Both the position numbers and the translations under genes were made by a program. Below are positions 46,417 through 59,400 of a stretch of DNA of 64,000 nucleotides, piece after piece. Under the pieces are notes generated by a model. That model was not told where the DNA came from. It did no database searches and saw only the letters and a program-made list of their open reading frames with translations. The stretch is taken from positions 4,836,001 to 4,900,000 of the forward strand of contig NC_088786.1 of the NCBI RefSeq assembly GCF_949628265.1, given 5' to 3'. Each line of letters begins with the position of its first letter. The stretch's first letter is position 1. The DNA comes from Cloeon dipterum. Its lineage: Eukaryota; Arthropoda; Insecta; Ephemeroptera; Baetidae.

Positions 46417-48467
46417 TTACTCATCTTCCAGATTCTTGTGCTTGGTTTTCATGTGCACAGCTAAGGCATTGCGTTTCATGAAGTACTTGAGACAGAGATT
46501 GCACTTGAGCGCCTTGCTGTCAGAGTGCTCGTGGTTACGATGGTGTTCGAGCGCCGTGTCTGACGGGAACGACTGCGAGCAGTCGACGCAAGGGTACTTT
46601 TGGCACCGGTGCGCAGCTTTCTCTTTCAGGCTGGTGAACTGCTGCTTGCACCTGCTGCACTTGTGGCCTTTGTAAGTGATCAGGGTGTGGATCTTGAGAT
46701 GGGTGCGCAGTGCCGACGAGGTCACAAACTTGCGGTTGCAGAATTGGCACTCGTCTTTACTTGAGTGCTCCTCCATCATGTGGCTCTCAAACTCCTCTTG
46801 GCTCCTCATAATGTACTTGCAGTACCGACAAGAATGCTGATCCTTGCGGTGCTGCTCCAGTTCTGTCCGGCTTTTGAATTTTGCGTCACATATTCCACAC
46901 TTTTCGGTGGGAGCCTGCACCTTCGGTTCTTTAGTGGCGGCATTGCTGTTGCTGCAATCGAAAGGAAAAATAAATCATTTATTAAGGAAGGTCAAATATC
47001 GCGTTCAGTAATAAAACTTCTTGCCACACCCTACAATTGCCAACAACTGTTAAGCTTCTAAGAAGCAGAGTAGGGTAGCAGCTCGTTCTTATTTTAAACG
47101 GTTAGATTGCAAGATGCTACAATAAAACTGACTTGGCCATCTTGCTTGTTTACTTCAGAAAATGATTTTGGTGATGATATTTATGCTTTTTAGGCCCGAT
47201 TCAGCTTGTAAAAATTATTGAGCCAAAAAAACAAGCAATAAGAGTGTTATGGTTTTAACATCTATCTCGATTCACATGAAACAAAAATGTAAGTGTTGAG
47301 GCACAACCCTGACATAGCGATAAATTGAATCAAAACCATTCTGCGAGTCTAGTATCAACATTGGAGCCTCATAAGTGTACCCCAATCTACAAATTATTTG
47401 CCAAAATATTAACCTTTTGTCACTCTTCTCTGCGTGGCTTGAATTGAGATGGTCTTTCAGCTCTTTAACTGGTGACACTTCTGGCGAGCTGATTGGCTGG
47501 CATTCATGCAGCTTCAGTTTAGCCTCAGATCGGAATCGCAAGCCACAATTATCGCATTTAAATGCAGGATATCTGAAAGAATATTGTCAGAGTTTTAAAC
47601 AAAACCTTACAAGGCAGATACTAGCTATACCTTAGCGAAGTGTGTGACTTAAGGTGGTAGATCAGATTAGGCGTGGATGACAACTTGACTCCGCAAAATT
47701 GGCAAGCCGTCTCGGAACAGTGCAGTCGCATCATGTGCACCTCAAACTCATTCCTGGTCCTCAAAGGCTTCTGACACAGTTTGCAGGTGTTGGCGTGGCA
47801 GGTATGCGGAGACAAGGGGGACAACTCCTGCTTGCACGTTTTGCAGTTGCGCGGCATTTCCCCTGAAGCAAGAGGAAAAATGCATATGCAGAGGCGACTT
47901 GCGAAATAAAAGACTTACTGGTTGGCTTGCGGACGCTCTTTATCTCGGGCCGCTTCAACGCCAGTTGAGTGTGCGTGCGCACGTGTTCCACCAGACGCGC
48001 CCGCGACCTGAAGCTGATCATGCAGAATCCACAAAGGGCGCCGATGGTGTGGTCCTCGAGGATGTGCGTGGTGAAGGCCTCGATGCTTGGTGAGGACATC
48101 TTGCACACTCGGCATACCTGCACCTCCCTAAAGTGCTGGTTCAGTGACCTCAGGTTCTTGTAAGACTTGTCGCAGTGGTGGCATTTGTACCTTTCCTGGC
48201 AGTTACTGCTGACTGAGTGCGCGTCCTCGTAAAAGTCGATCTTCTTGCCGTCCTCGCCGAAACCGTTCTCCTCGAACCCGTTCATCTTTAAGTCTGAAAC
48301 GAAAATGGGCGCTCGTGAGTCACTGGAAATGCAACACTGTGAGTCACTTTATCCGTACCCTCGCTCTTTTCCTCCTCGTACTCGTCGTCGTCCTCGTCGC
48401 TGCAGTTGTCTTTGCCGCGGTCGTTGTCTGTGTCAAAATCTTCGCTTTTCGCCAAGTCTGTCGACAT
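46417..48467 (-). CDS. C2H2 zinc-finger protein, about 13 fingers
   Basis: Five exons from the start at 48467: 48359-48467, 47919-48293, 47631-47862, 47414-47572 and 46417-46951; about 469 residues. An acidic N-terminus (CSDEDDDEYEEE) is followed by around 13 CX2C...H-type fingers, several degenerate (CH or HC endings), with short linkers that do not follow the TGEKP rule. One finger is followed by an EVSPVKELKD linker. DNA-binding regulator by family; the target is unknown. No ZAD or BTB domain is visible. Phases agree at all junctions. Confidence 0.8.
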
Positions 48468-50040
48468 TTTCGTGTTTCCTGCAAGTCGTTAAACAAGCCT
48501 GATGCACTTGCAGAGTAGAAATGCAGTTTGGAGGATCAAAATTCCATTTTATGTTAAAACGAAGCGGTCAGCGCTGCTGTTGCTGCAACGAACTCGACTG
48601 CCCGTTGCGCAATATTCCGACGCACCGTCCGCGACACGATCAATGAAAAACTCACCAGTTTTGGGCGGAAAAGCGAAAGAATTCTTTCTTTTCACATTAA
48701 AACTTGAACCCGACAACCTTTGTTTAAATTTCAGTGCGAATTCGCAAAAGATTCCGCCTCGAAACAAGAAAACAAATCTTTCAGTGGTCAAGGTCAGTCA
48801 GATGTTTGTGTTACGACTGGCGGCAATATTCAAAGCCGTTTAGTTGCAACTGGTTGCAACAGCTTTGATTCATTCTCATCAAACGTGAACGTGGGTGATG
48901 CTGAATAAAATGAGGAAATTGATGATTTTTCTTTTTGTTTGATCGTCAAACTCGAGATCTATTTAATAACCCTAATACTGTTAAACCAACTTTTCTTAAT
49001 ATTGCTCTAACTTCTTGGAGGAATACATAGCAATAGTGTGTAATTGGAGTAATTAAACTTTTTAAATTGTCAGAATTAAAAAATATCAAAAAATGCAGCG
49101 TCTTAGATATAATAAATAAAAATATTAACGTTTTGCATCTCGTGTGTTTTTTAAACCTTATTTGCCTGGATAATTATTATTAATATACTCAAAATTATAC
49201 TATGGTCCCAATTTTTTTTGTATATATTTTAAGCAGATAAAATGAATTTTATATTATTCATATATAAATTATTTACCGGTAAATTCATACACCGTGGTTA
49301 CTTTATTAAAACATGTTGTGGCTTTGATACCCAACGTGGAATATTTATATTATGTAACCTATACGAGATGCTTTTTAGTACCATATATTAGGAAAATTTA
49401 TATGTATTAATCATGGATTATGGAATTAAAGTTGGTTGCATAAAAGGTTCTCTAAGTTAAGAAAAATAATTATACAGCAGTTTTTTTAACAGAGTAGAAT
49501 GATGTTACGTCTCCATTTAATGCAAAGAGCATACTTTACAGCAAAAGAATACATACTCAGATCATCCTGTCCGAATTCCTGACTATAACCCACATCATAT
49601 CAACGCATAAATAATTCAGGTGAATTTGATGGTGACACATAAGCAATCAGACTTTCAATTGTAAAGCATGCCTTTTCATTTTGGGTGTGGCAGTTAACAG
49701 GGAAAATGCTCCTCTATTAAAGTACTGAGCATTTTCTTTATAAAACAGTGCAGAGAAGTCATTTCTCAAGATTAAGTCAAGAAGACAATTTGCTAGCAGA
49801 TCCAATAGGTTAAAATAAACAGCAATTTGTAAGTGGCAAGAACATAAAAGCCTGCACGGAAATTAAGAAAATAATTTTGCGAATAATAATGGGTATGCAC
49901 TGTCCAGAGTTACGTCTACACTGTAGCAGAGCCTCCACCAGAACGGAAAGCTCACATTTTTCTAGAATTAAAACGGTGTTTCATAGGATTCAATGAAATG
50001 AGGAAACTATACAACATCGATTCCATTATTTCTCTTCTAC
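48468..50040. other. Intergenic region: zinc-finger promoter and DLST 3' flank
   Basis: The first few hundred bases are GC-richer and hold the zinc-finger gene's upstream region. The region 48900-50040 is AT-rich and probably includes DLST 3'UTR. No gene recognised. Confidence 0.4.
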
Positions 50041-52744
50041 TCAGCCGAGCAACAGAATTCGTGGGTCTTCCACGGCCGCCTTGATTTTGCGCAAGAAGGT
50101 GACAGCCTCACGGCCATCAACCAGCCTGTGATCGTAGGTCAGGGCGACATACATCATTGGTCGGATTACAACCTGAAACGCAAGGCCTAAGCACACTAGA
50201 GCATGTTTGAAGTTCAGGTCGTTACCTGTCCCTTGACCGCAACAGGCCGGTCGAAGATGGCATGCATGCCCAAAATGGCTGACTGAGGAGGGTTGATGAT
50301 GGGGGTGCCGAACAGAGAGCCGAAAACGCCTCCATTGCTGATGGTGAAGGTGCCTCCATCCATGTCCTCAACGGCCAAGGCCCCTGATCTGGCCTTCTCC
50401 CCAAGGGCAGCAATTGCCCTCTCAATGTCAGCATAGTTCATGCCCTCGACATTTCTCAGGACAGGCACAACCAGGCCCTGCGAATTGAAAACATAAAATA
50501 GCTTCATAATAAATCGAGACCTATTATAATCTCACTTTAGGAGTAGCCACAGCGACTGAGATGTCCACATAGTCTCTGTAAACAATGTCGTTGCCGTCAA
50601 TAACGGCATTGACCACAGGCTGATCCTGCAGAGCGTAAGCGCTGGCCTTGACAAAGGCGGACATGAAACCCAGTTTCAGGTTGTGTTTCTTCTGGAAGGC
50701 ATCCAGGTTGGCCTTGCGGAACTCCATGATATTGCTGCAGACATTTAATTAACCTATGTTTGTTTGGATCCTCTAATTTATCACCTCATATCGATTTCGT
50801 TAAAGGTGGTAAGCATGGCGTTCGTGTTCTGCGCCTCCTTAAGTCTCTGGGCAATTCTTAGTCTCATCCTGTTCATCTTCACGCGCTGCTCGGACCTTGT
50901 GCCGGTGATTTCAGTGGTAGGATCGGCAGGGGGCAATTTCACAGTAGCGGCCTCAATAGCCTAAATGAAAATTATCAAAATTCATGAATAACTAAGATAA
51001 AAACATCAACAACACAATTTTAAAAAAATTAACACGTTCTAAAAACAAAATCATGATGAGAGTTACAAGAAGCAAGTAAAAATTTGCAGAGCAGCAGATG
51101 AAATGAGCAATCCTGGCCCTTAAATTGTGATGTCGTTTCAAACCTACGTCAATTATCATAAATCTGTGTAACAGAGTTCAATTAGCATCTCTATACCTGA
51201 GCGTGTCTGATGGCAGCGACAGGGATGGAAGTCATGGGCGCAGCAGCGGCGGCTGGTTTTGGTGGTGGAGGTGGAGGAGGAGCCGAAGGAGCTGCAACAG
51301 GAATAGCGGCGGCAGCAACTGGTGGTGGAGGCGGAGGAGCAGCGGCTTCAGTGGGAGCAGCAGCTGGTTTGGCGGCCGCCTTACCGCCGCCTCCTCCTCC
51401 TCCGGTAACCTTCAGCTTGAAAAGTTTATCCCCAGGCTTAACTGTGGTGCCATCTTCAACAAAGCGCTCTTCGATGGTGCCAGCTCCAGGGGAAGGCACG
51501 GGGATCGAGGTCTATGTTTAAACACAGTGTTAATAGTGATCTTTATCTTTTTTTATAGCTGTTTAAATACCGACCTTGTCAGTCTCGATTTCAGCAACAA
51601 CTTCATCTTCAACAACAGAGTCGCCAACAGCTGTTGGATGATAAACATTGTTTTTAATCACGTTTATATATTTTTCGGATTGTTAGAACTCCACTAATTA
51701 TTACTATTATTATGGTCCACCACACAATTATTGTTGCGGGGTAAAAAATATATTTTTAAACCTTCTTACATACCTCTCTCCCACCTGACATCGCCCTCAG
51801 AAATGGAGTCAGCAAATTGAGGAACTGTCACGATCTTAATTTCATCCCCTATTGACAAATTTAGTATCACAATATATAAACAATTGTTTGAAAAAATTTA
51901 CAGAGTATCCTGGACGAATGGATGTTTCTAGAGGCAACTATCCATTGAGACGACGAGAGAATCTGCCTAAAGAGCAATACATTTTTTAAAATTCTAAAAT
52001 TTAAGTGTAAGTTGTAACTTACTTGCTGTGGCAGGATTGTGATACAAGAGCATAAGCTGCTGCTCTGTTTCTTCCACCTGCGAATTAATAAAAACAATTT
52101 TCACATTTTAAATTTCATCTACAATCATCACCTACGTGATTACCAAGTGAAATATTTAATTTAAATCGTTTTAAAAACATTTCTTTTCCACTTTCAAATG
52201 TCAAGATGCTTAAAAATATTTAATTTTTCAACTTAGCATACTGTAGAAAATTGCGCACGATATTTTACCTTGGTTTGAAGAAAATCGAGATTTCGGCACC
52301 TGAAAACAGATAATAACCATGTTATCAATATTATCAAGAATTTAAAAATAGGGTTCATCATGAGTGCACTCTTATAAAATGTATTTAACTTTTGAAACTG
52401 TGCAACATAGTGCACTGGCATCTTGCCCAAGACTAAAATAAACTGGCAAAAATTCGCAATGTTTTACATATTAATTGTTTAGCACAGTCAAAATAAAACA
52501 GACGGTGGCTGGTTGCCTAGCTAAATTGATAATTCAAATATAAATAGAGTGTAGGTTCACTCAGGTCAAATCTTATTACGAAACGCAGGATCAAAATTTG
52601 CCGGTTGATTTCAAACAAAATCCAGGTACAAAATGAAGCTTAATTTTTTTTCTCACGCACCCTGGATGCCGGACTGTGTTTGCCCAACAATCGAAGGGCC
52701 AATGTCGATGTGGATCTCGAGGAACAGGTGAATATCCCTGCCAT
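50041..52744 (-). CDS. DLST: Dihydrolipoyllysine-residue succinyltransferase (E2 of 2-oxoglutarate dehydrogenase)
   Basis: Eleven exons from the start at 52744: 52661-52744, 52269-52299, 52023-52077, 51902-51966, 51774-51848, 51575-51630, 51197-51511, 50785-50960, 50536-50734, 50226-50477 and 50041-50172; about 479 residues. A Ser/Arg-rich mitochondrial presequence (about 1-78) is followed by one lipoyl domain (about 79-155) with the lipoylated Lys at about 122 (EIETDKTS), a Pro/Ala-rich hinge and the catalytic domain ([18 protein letters not shown] ... [16 protein letters not shown]). The active-site His and Asp are in DHRLVDG (about 451 and 455). As in animal DLST, no E3-binding domain is seen in the hinge. 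It transfers succinyl to CoA in the TCA cycle and forms the core of the complex in the matrix. It lies head to head with AMP deaminase. Confidence 0.94.
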
Positions 52745-53274
52745 GTCGAAGAAGTCAAGTCCTGCCCTGTTTTTCCTTGCACTTCGCAGCTGTGAAAAGA
52801 CGGAGAAAAAGCCCAGCTGTGTGGGAGAATCGATATCAATAGCCAAAATTAAACTGTAAAATTACTGAGGAAGCAAGAATTCTGTGGGATCAAAGTTAAT
52901 CAAGATCTTGATCAATTACTATTAGATTCCACTAGCAGCACCCAATTCAAATAATCATCCCTTAACCAGTGAATATTACAAAATATCGTGTCAAGGGAGT
53001 TCGATTTTTCACCGCAGCTTTTCTGATTATCTGATTGGCCGTCAAAGAAAAATGTGGTGGACGGCCGACCGACGAACTTCTTCGACCAAGGAGCGCGCAA
53101 CTCTTGTTAGACAGTGGTACCCTCTGACGGTGAATACTGAAATGTGGCAAGTGTCAAAATCCAGCTGGAGCCGCGCAGATGCATCAATTTCGTGAAACCC
53201 TTCCTGCGGCGAACAAGAGGCCAACATTGAACTGATCGGAAGAAGGACATTCGACTTAAACGCGACAGCCGGCA
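52745..53274. promoter_or_regulatory. Shared head-to-head promoter, DLST and AMP deaminase
   Basis: Only 530 bp separate the DLST start (minus) from the first candidate AMP deaminase exon (plus). The right half is GC-rich compared with the surrounding sequence. No TATA box is obvious; a bidirectional promoter is inferred from geometry. Confidence 0.45.
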
Positions 53275-53407
53275 ATGGACCCGGTGGTGGTGGCCGACGG
53301 TCATGCGTTGCCCACTGATCGGCCTTTACATTTTCCCGCCTCCTTCGAGACGGACGGCGAAAGCTCAGGCAGCAGGCTCCCTGGAGAACACGAGTCTTCC
53401 CCGGACG
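53275..53407 (+). CDS. Candidate distal first exon of AMP deaminase
   Basis: An open frame from ATG reads [17 protein letters not shown] ... GEHESSPD and ends at G|GTAGGT in phase 1. The common exon at 59420 opens in phase 1, so the two join in frame ([11 protein letters not shown]). Codon composition is GC-rich and no stop interrupts it. Transcript evidence is lacking. Confidence 0.55.
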
Positions 53408-56400
53408 GTAGGTGCCCTTTTGCGGGGCGCGGGGGCGTGGTCGCTGACCAATCAATCGACCCTCGTGACTTGGACTTGCGGGTCCGTGTTGTGTTAGGAA
53501 CTTGAGGCGAGAACAATTCCATTCAGTCACGCGAGGAAATTCGCTCTTGACAATCATTTTAATAATGTTAAACGGTTAAGGAATTTTTATAATTTTCAAT
53601 TAAAACTGCATTTTTTACAATATATTATGCCAGAAAAATATCCATTTAAACCAGCACAAATGAGAAAGTTAAATAAAATTATATTCTTTCTTGGCGCGCG
53701 AGGCAGTGATCTCTAAAAGAAAATATATTCTGTATATTTATATATAACACAGAAAAGGAGTAGTGTTATATAAGTATTATTTTATACATTTAGATTTAGA
53801 TCTCGGCGACCAAAGAGAAACGTGACGTGGTTGCAGGTACTTCGTCAGCAGAGATACGAGAAAGGGGCATTTTACTTTAATGGCAGTCGTTGGTTGACTT
53901 GACATGTAAATAAATTCTGCTAATTAGTGTTTTCTCACTCAAGTAGCTAAAAGGGGTGTCAACTAAACGCTTTCAAAAAATGCTCTAGACAGAATTCTCC
54001 TTACTCTTTTAGAAACAGGCGCAGACGAGAAATGCGAGAATTTTGCTCCAGTAAAATTGACCTCGTAAATTACAGTCTTTCTCGTTTCAGTAATTTAACC
54101 TCAACTCTACATCCTCCTCCCTCCTTATAATCGAATGGAGCATTTTACTGATATTTATAATGTAATATTTTGTTGCTAATCTTATTATAATATCTGCACA
54201 TTTCTACAATTTAATTGCTAGCTGTCAAGCAATTAATTCTGATGGCGTTTAGCATAAGATACAGTTCTATTTATAGCGAATTGCAATGCGAGAGCGAAGC
54301 TAATACGGAAAATCGTTCTCTTTCCTATCACGCTTTATAGCTTTAACACTTTAACAGGACAAAGTGATAAAACTGGATTCCAGCGCTGATTTGCGTCACC
54401 TGTGATGTACGTGTGAGTACGAATCAGTTGAAAGATTAATTTGCAAAGCTGTTACTTGGCAGGCGTAGCGTTAACAGTGTTAACGCTTTGCTTCTCCGGC
54501 TTCTCCGTTACTCGCGTGGGCGGGAAAGGGTGATAAGAGGTATGCAACCTGCCCGTCACATGTGCTGTTCACATTGCCTAGCTCACTTTCGTGCTACCAA
54601 AGAAAATCACTCAACTGAATCAGAATTTAAATTGTCTCTCAACTCAATTTGCAGGGAAACAAAACAAGTTATACTAAATAATCAAATTTTAATAGGTCGG
54701 CACTTCTTTTAAATCAAAGATGTGGAAATTAAACGCGCGTTACTCACTACTCACATGAATTAGATTAAAATTTTCAAAATTTCAAATAATGTCATTTGAA
54801 ATGTTTTAAAAGAAGGTAAAACAAAGAAAAGTTGTGAAAAAATCATTGAATTACTTATTATCTAAAAATTAGGAAAAACTTTAAAAAAATTTCTAAATTG
54901 TCCCTGCAATTTGTGAGAAAATTGGCTAAAAAGTTTGCATGCTAATCAAGCGGCGAGCATCAACTGTCTCCTTATTGTAAAATCACGACTTTTCACAATT
55001 TTCCTCAATATTCGCACACTATTGGATAGATCGCGACGAGAGGAGCAAAATTAAGCGAGAAACCATTGACAAATCGTTTTTTTTTCGAGAAATTTGGAAA
55101 AACATGACATTATTTACCCGTCCCTGTGTTTAAATTTCATTATTGCACATTGAATAAATTAACTCGTTAAATTTCACAAACAATAAACTCAATGAACAAT
55201 CGTGGAAAATATTCTTATTTTTGTTTGCCTGAAAGCTACACATTAACTTATTTTTATTTTGAGTTTCATGCCGAGGATTTAAACTCAAATTTCGCTCTCA
55301 ATCATATTTATCTAATTTAGCTTATAATTATTAGCTATAACCTACTTTTGAATCGCAGCAACCATTGAATCTAAAAAATCATTAAAATTCTTCCAAAAAA
55401 CCTTTTACCGTCCATGTTTATTTTATCAGCACGCAGAGCTAACAGAACATTCTTTGAACGAGGCAGGAAATTCCTGAGCACCAGAGCACTATTTTGGTTT
55501 CGAGAACTGCCACTTTCCAGAATTTCGAGTGGCGCGTGGCCAAAATAATCGAATGACGCCTTCTTTTGACCGACAGTCGCGCTTACAAGTGCGTAAACAA
55601 CAATTTGTTGCGACTCGCAGGTTGCAGCTGCGGGCGAGCGAGTGTTAATCAAGTTCGTGCACTTGCGATTAGCATAGAGGGAGGCCGAAAATAGCGTCGT
55701 TCTTTCTCGGCGTGCGGCCTCTTGTTGCTCGGCGGCCATTGTCTGGTCGGTGCACGCAGCAGCCAGTCCGCCAGCGGCCGTCCCGCGGTCCACACGCGCC
55801 GTACGAATTTTTTTCGCTCATTTTGCGCACCTTCTGTGCCGCGGCATGTGCTCCAGGGGGATTTTGGTCAGCGGCGCCCACTCCTCCAGTTCTGACGACG
55901 ACCATGTCGCCAACAAGGCCCCCTTCATCATCGTCTCCTCTTTTGTGGACGTCGATAAACCCACAGGTAGGCCAAAGGCTTGGATATTGCCGTAAAACCG
56001 ACAAGTAAATGCCCAAAATGAGTTTTAATTTTTTTGCTACGGTGGAATAAAAAGTGGTGCTTTACAGGCCAAAAATTAAGAACATTTTGCATTGTTGACT
56101 ATAGCAGGTAGTTCATTGAGTTAATTGTTTGTGGAATTTAGCGGCAGTTAATAAATACAATATATATGCAATAGTAAAATCAGGACCGAGATAAGTTAAA
56201 TTTCAGATTTGCCTAATTTCGTTCCCTCTCGTCGTGATCTATCCAATAGCGTGCGAATTATGAGGTAAAATTCCCTAAATTGGGAAATAAATCGTTGTTT
56301 TACAGGAGGGAGACATTGCTCTCTCGCTGCATGGTTAGCACGCAAAACATAAACAAAGACCGTAGATGTATTAAAACTATTTTTAACGTCATGGTGTAAA

Positions 56401-59400
56401 AGGAAGTCAATTTGCACAATTTTTGTTTCCTCGGAGCGGCTCAGATTATTAAGTATTTCTCAACAAACGTCGTGAATGTCGTCTTTAAAAGTGGCGGTGT
56501 CAACAAATAATTCTGACGGCGAAGGGAAAATCCAGTCGTAAAAGCGCACAACCATTTTACGCACTTGGTGGTTTCAAATTGGAGCAGAGGAAAGGAATGC
56601 ATGCGCGGAGGCAGGATCTTAAATAAAGTAGAAAAAGATTAAGGCCGGCAGACGGAGGCAAGGCGAAATTTGGCTCGAATTGGCAGAAGCGGCTTTTTCT
56701 TTTTGGCACCGGCGGTGGCGTCGCTAAATTGTTTGACGCTTCTCTCAGCCGCGGCCAGAGAAGGTTCGCTCGGGGGGGTCAGCCATCTGCTCGCACGCAC
56801 CACTTTTTGACCAGCTTGAGCAGAATTCGCCCATTTGCACGCTAAATTTAGAGACGTGGGTCGTCGCGCCGACAGCCGGATGAGCCGCGTGTTTGAATTG
56901 CCATCCACCACTAGCAGCACTCTGTGTAAATTATCTCCTCTGCGAGCCATGTTTACCCAGGTCAGGCCGAGCGAGTAATCAGCGCTACGGCTACTGCGCA
57001 CATGTGGAAATTCTCGAAAGGCTCGTTTTCGTTCTTTCACGTGAACACGCTCGTGATGATAAAAATGCGGAAAATGTTTTTTCAGTCGCGTTCATAAAAC
57101 GTGGATGCTTTAGAGTTATATAAATAGAGACTGATATACTCTAAGCCGTTGGTTGCAATGCGGCTTTATTTCCATCATGTGAGCTATACATATTGATTAA
57201 TTTTATTGGTGTCTTTGTATTAGACGTAATCAGGCCTAGCTACAAAACATCGTGGTTTGGAATATTAGGAAAAAACTGACTGACAACCAAGTTAACAAAT
57301 TTAATATCATTCAATATTTTAAATTCCAAACCCGATGGATTTTTTTTTGCAAAGATCACACGCTAAAATTTTTTTTTTCTGATTTTTCCTCGATATTAAT
57401 TAAACGTTCTAATTGGTGTAGTGAAAATTTAATTTGTTGCGCCTAAATCTTCTAATATTTGTACTTTCAATCATTCCTGCGGTGTCTTTTAAATGAATTC
57501 CATTTATCTTTAACTCAGGCCATTTCCTTGACTGTGATAAGAACAATCGAACCTTGTCTCCAGCTTAGAGCTGCGAAGAAAATGTGAAGTGAATAACGTG
57601 ATTGCAAACAATTCTCAATAAAATCCCAACCTCGTCGCCACTTGAAACGTATGCGTTGCAGGGTGGCCGGGAAGGAGGAAGGAAAGAACTGCTCTGTTCG
57701 ACTGCTAGAAATAGACTATTTTATTTCACACTCTGCACTCTTTTGCGTGCACACATTCATGAAATACCTGAGTGGATATTTGAGATATAACAATTGCTTA
57801 AAAACCGTCGTTTTAATTCTCGATCAGTTTCTACGTCATCAAGTACGTCCTAATCATGAATAATCAATTAAAATCAATGCATCTAAAATTACAAAATTCC
57901 GACACAAAAAATTCTAAACACTTATTAACAAATATCACCAACCTATTCATGAGGCATTGAGGCTTGCTCCAAAGACCAAATGTGAGAATTCTATTTCCAC
58001 CACTTTGTTAAATACACACGCACCTCACAGGTGGTAGGGAACCTTTTTGTTCCGTGAGCTAAAATTTCGAAAATTTCTCCTTTCAGAGTGCGTAAATTTA
58101 CTAGAAACTGATCGACAGTTTTAAGCAACGAGGATGAAGCCTGGTTTCATTTATTTTCAACACGAACACAACCGCAAGTGGTCGCCTATTTCAAAAAGGG
58201 CTACATTGTTTCGTTTTATGATTATGATAGCTACTGCAACTCATTTCTTAAGGTCATTTTGTAACAACAAATAAAACTACACGAGTTTTTCGACCTGTTC
58301 GTGTTTATTAAAACTCTTCCTCTTGTATGTACTTGTTGGTGTTTCATTAATTTCGGAAGATGAGTCAGAGAAGAATTATCAATATAATGACGTTCAATCA
58401 GTATGCTTTGGATGAATGTTTGTTCCCGGCCTATAATAGCAACGTGTGCAGTGCACCAATAGCAGTGATTCCGCTTATCTCCATCGCCGACAAGAGAGAA
58501 AACGCGTGATGCGCGAGGCTGCATGTGGTGCCGTCAGTGAACGTTAAATTCCTTGGCAAATATCGAATTCGGGTTTCATTGGCTGAAGACGCGTTTGTTC
58601 GCGTGGCAGTTCTCATTATTCTGCACTCTTTCGAGTACGTCGAGAGGGTGTATTGTTCTTGTGCGGCGGCGAGTGGCGCATTGCGGGTTGCGGGGCCAGA
58701 GCTTGGAGACTGCTGGCTGGAGGCCAGATCTGTGCATCAACCAACCCCTGAGATAGGAGGCAAAAAACCACTCTCCGCACCTGTGGCGCCGCCGGAATCA
58801 TGTGTTGGTGCCGTTTTTCAACCTTAAATACCGCTCAGCATCATCCCCCGCTGATTCGGTTGTCACTAATATTGTTCACTGCCGGCGGGGGTGCGTTGCG
58901 TGACCTGCGAAGGTGTAAATCCTGACGTCGCCGCGCATAGCAACAGCTTTTCCGCCTCGCGTGTTGCGAAACAAGGCTTACTCGAGTGGTGGTGACTAGC
59001 CATTTGCGTGGGACGCCGCTACAATTGAAATTAATTGCAGAAACACAGCTAATTTCTCAGATCAGCTATTTTCTGCATCAAAAGTGTTTCTTTTTAATCT
59101 GGAGTCGGCTTATAGTCATCAGAAAGGCGCGTATTAATTAATGAGAGTGGAAAGCACAAATTAAAAGTCAAAAAGGAAAAATTAAAGTCCGCAGACATCA
59201 AAACATACAAATTCATCTACCTTTGGAATCAACCTGATTGGTTGATTGTGTAATATAATTTTTTTTTTACTTTTGACAACGATATTTTAGAATAATATGG
59301 GCTTTAGATCTTTAATTTCAAATAAACCAACATTATATCGCATCAAAATAATTTAAATGAAATACAAATATTCGTTCTCATCGAAGAGGTATTAAATTTC

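Noticed and set aside
53042-53557. 171-codon minus-strand ORF upstream of DLST
   Set aside because: It overlaps the candidate AMP deaminase exon and the shared promoter; it is Arg/Pro/Ser-rich with no domain, and is probably open by GC content alone.
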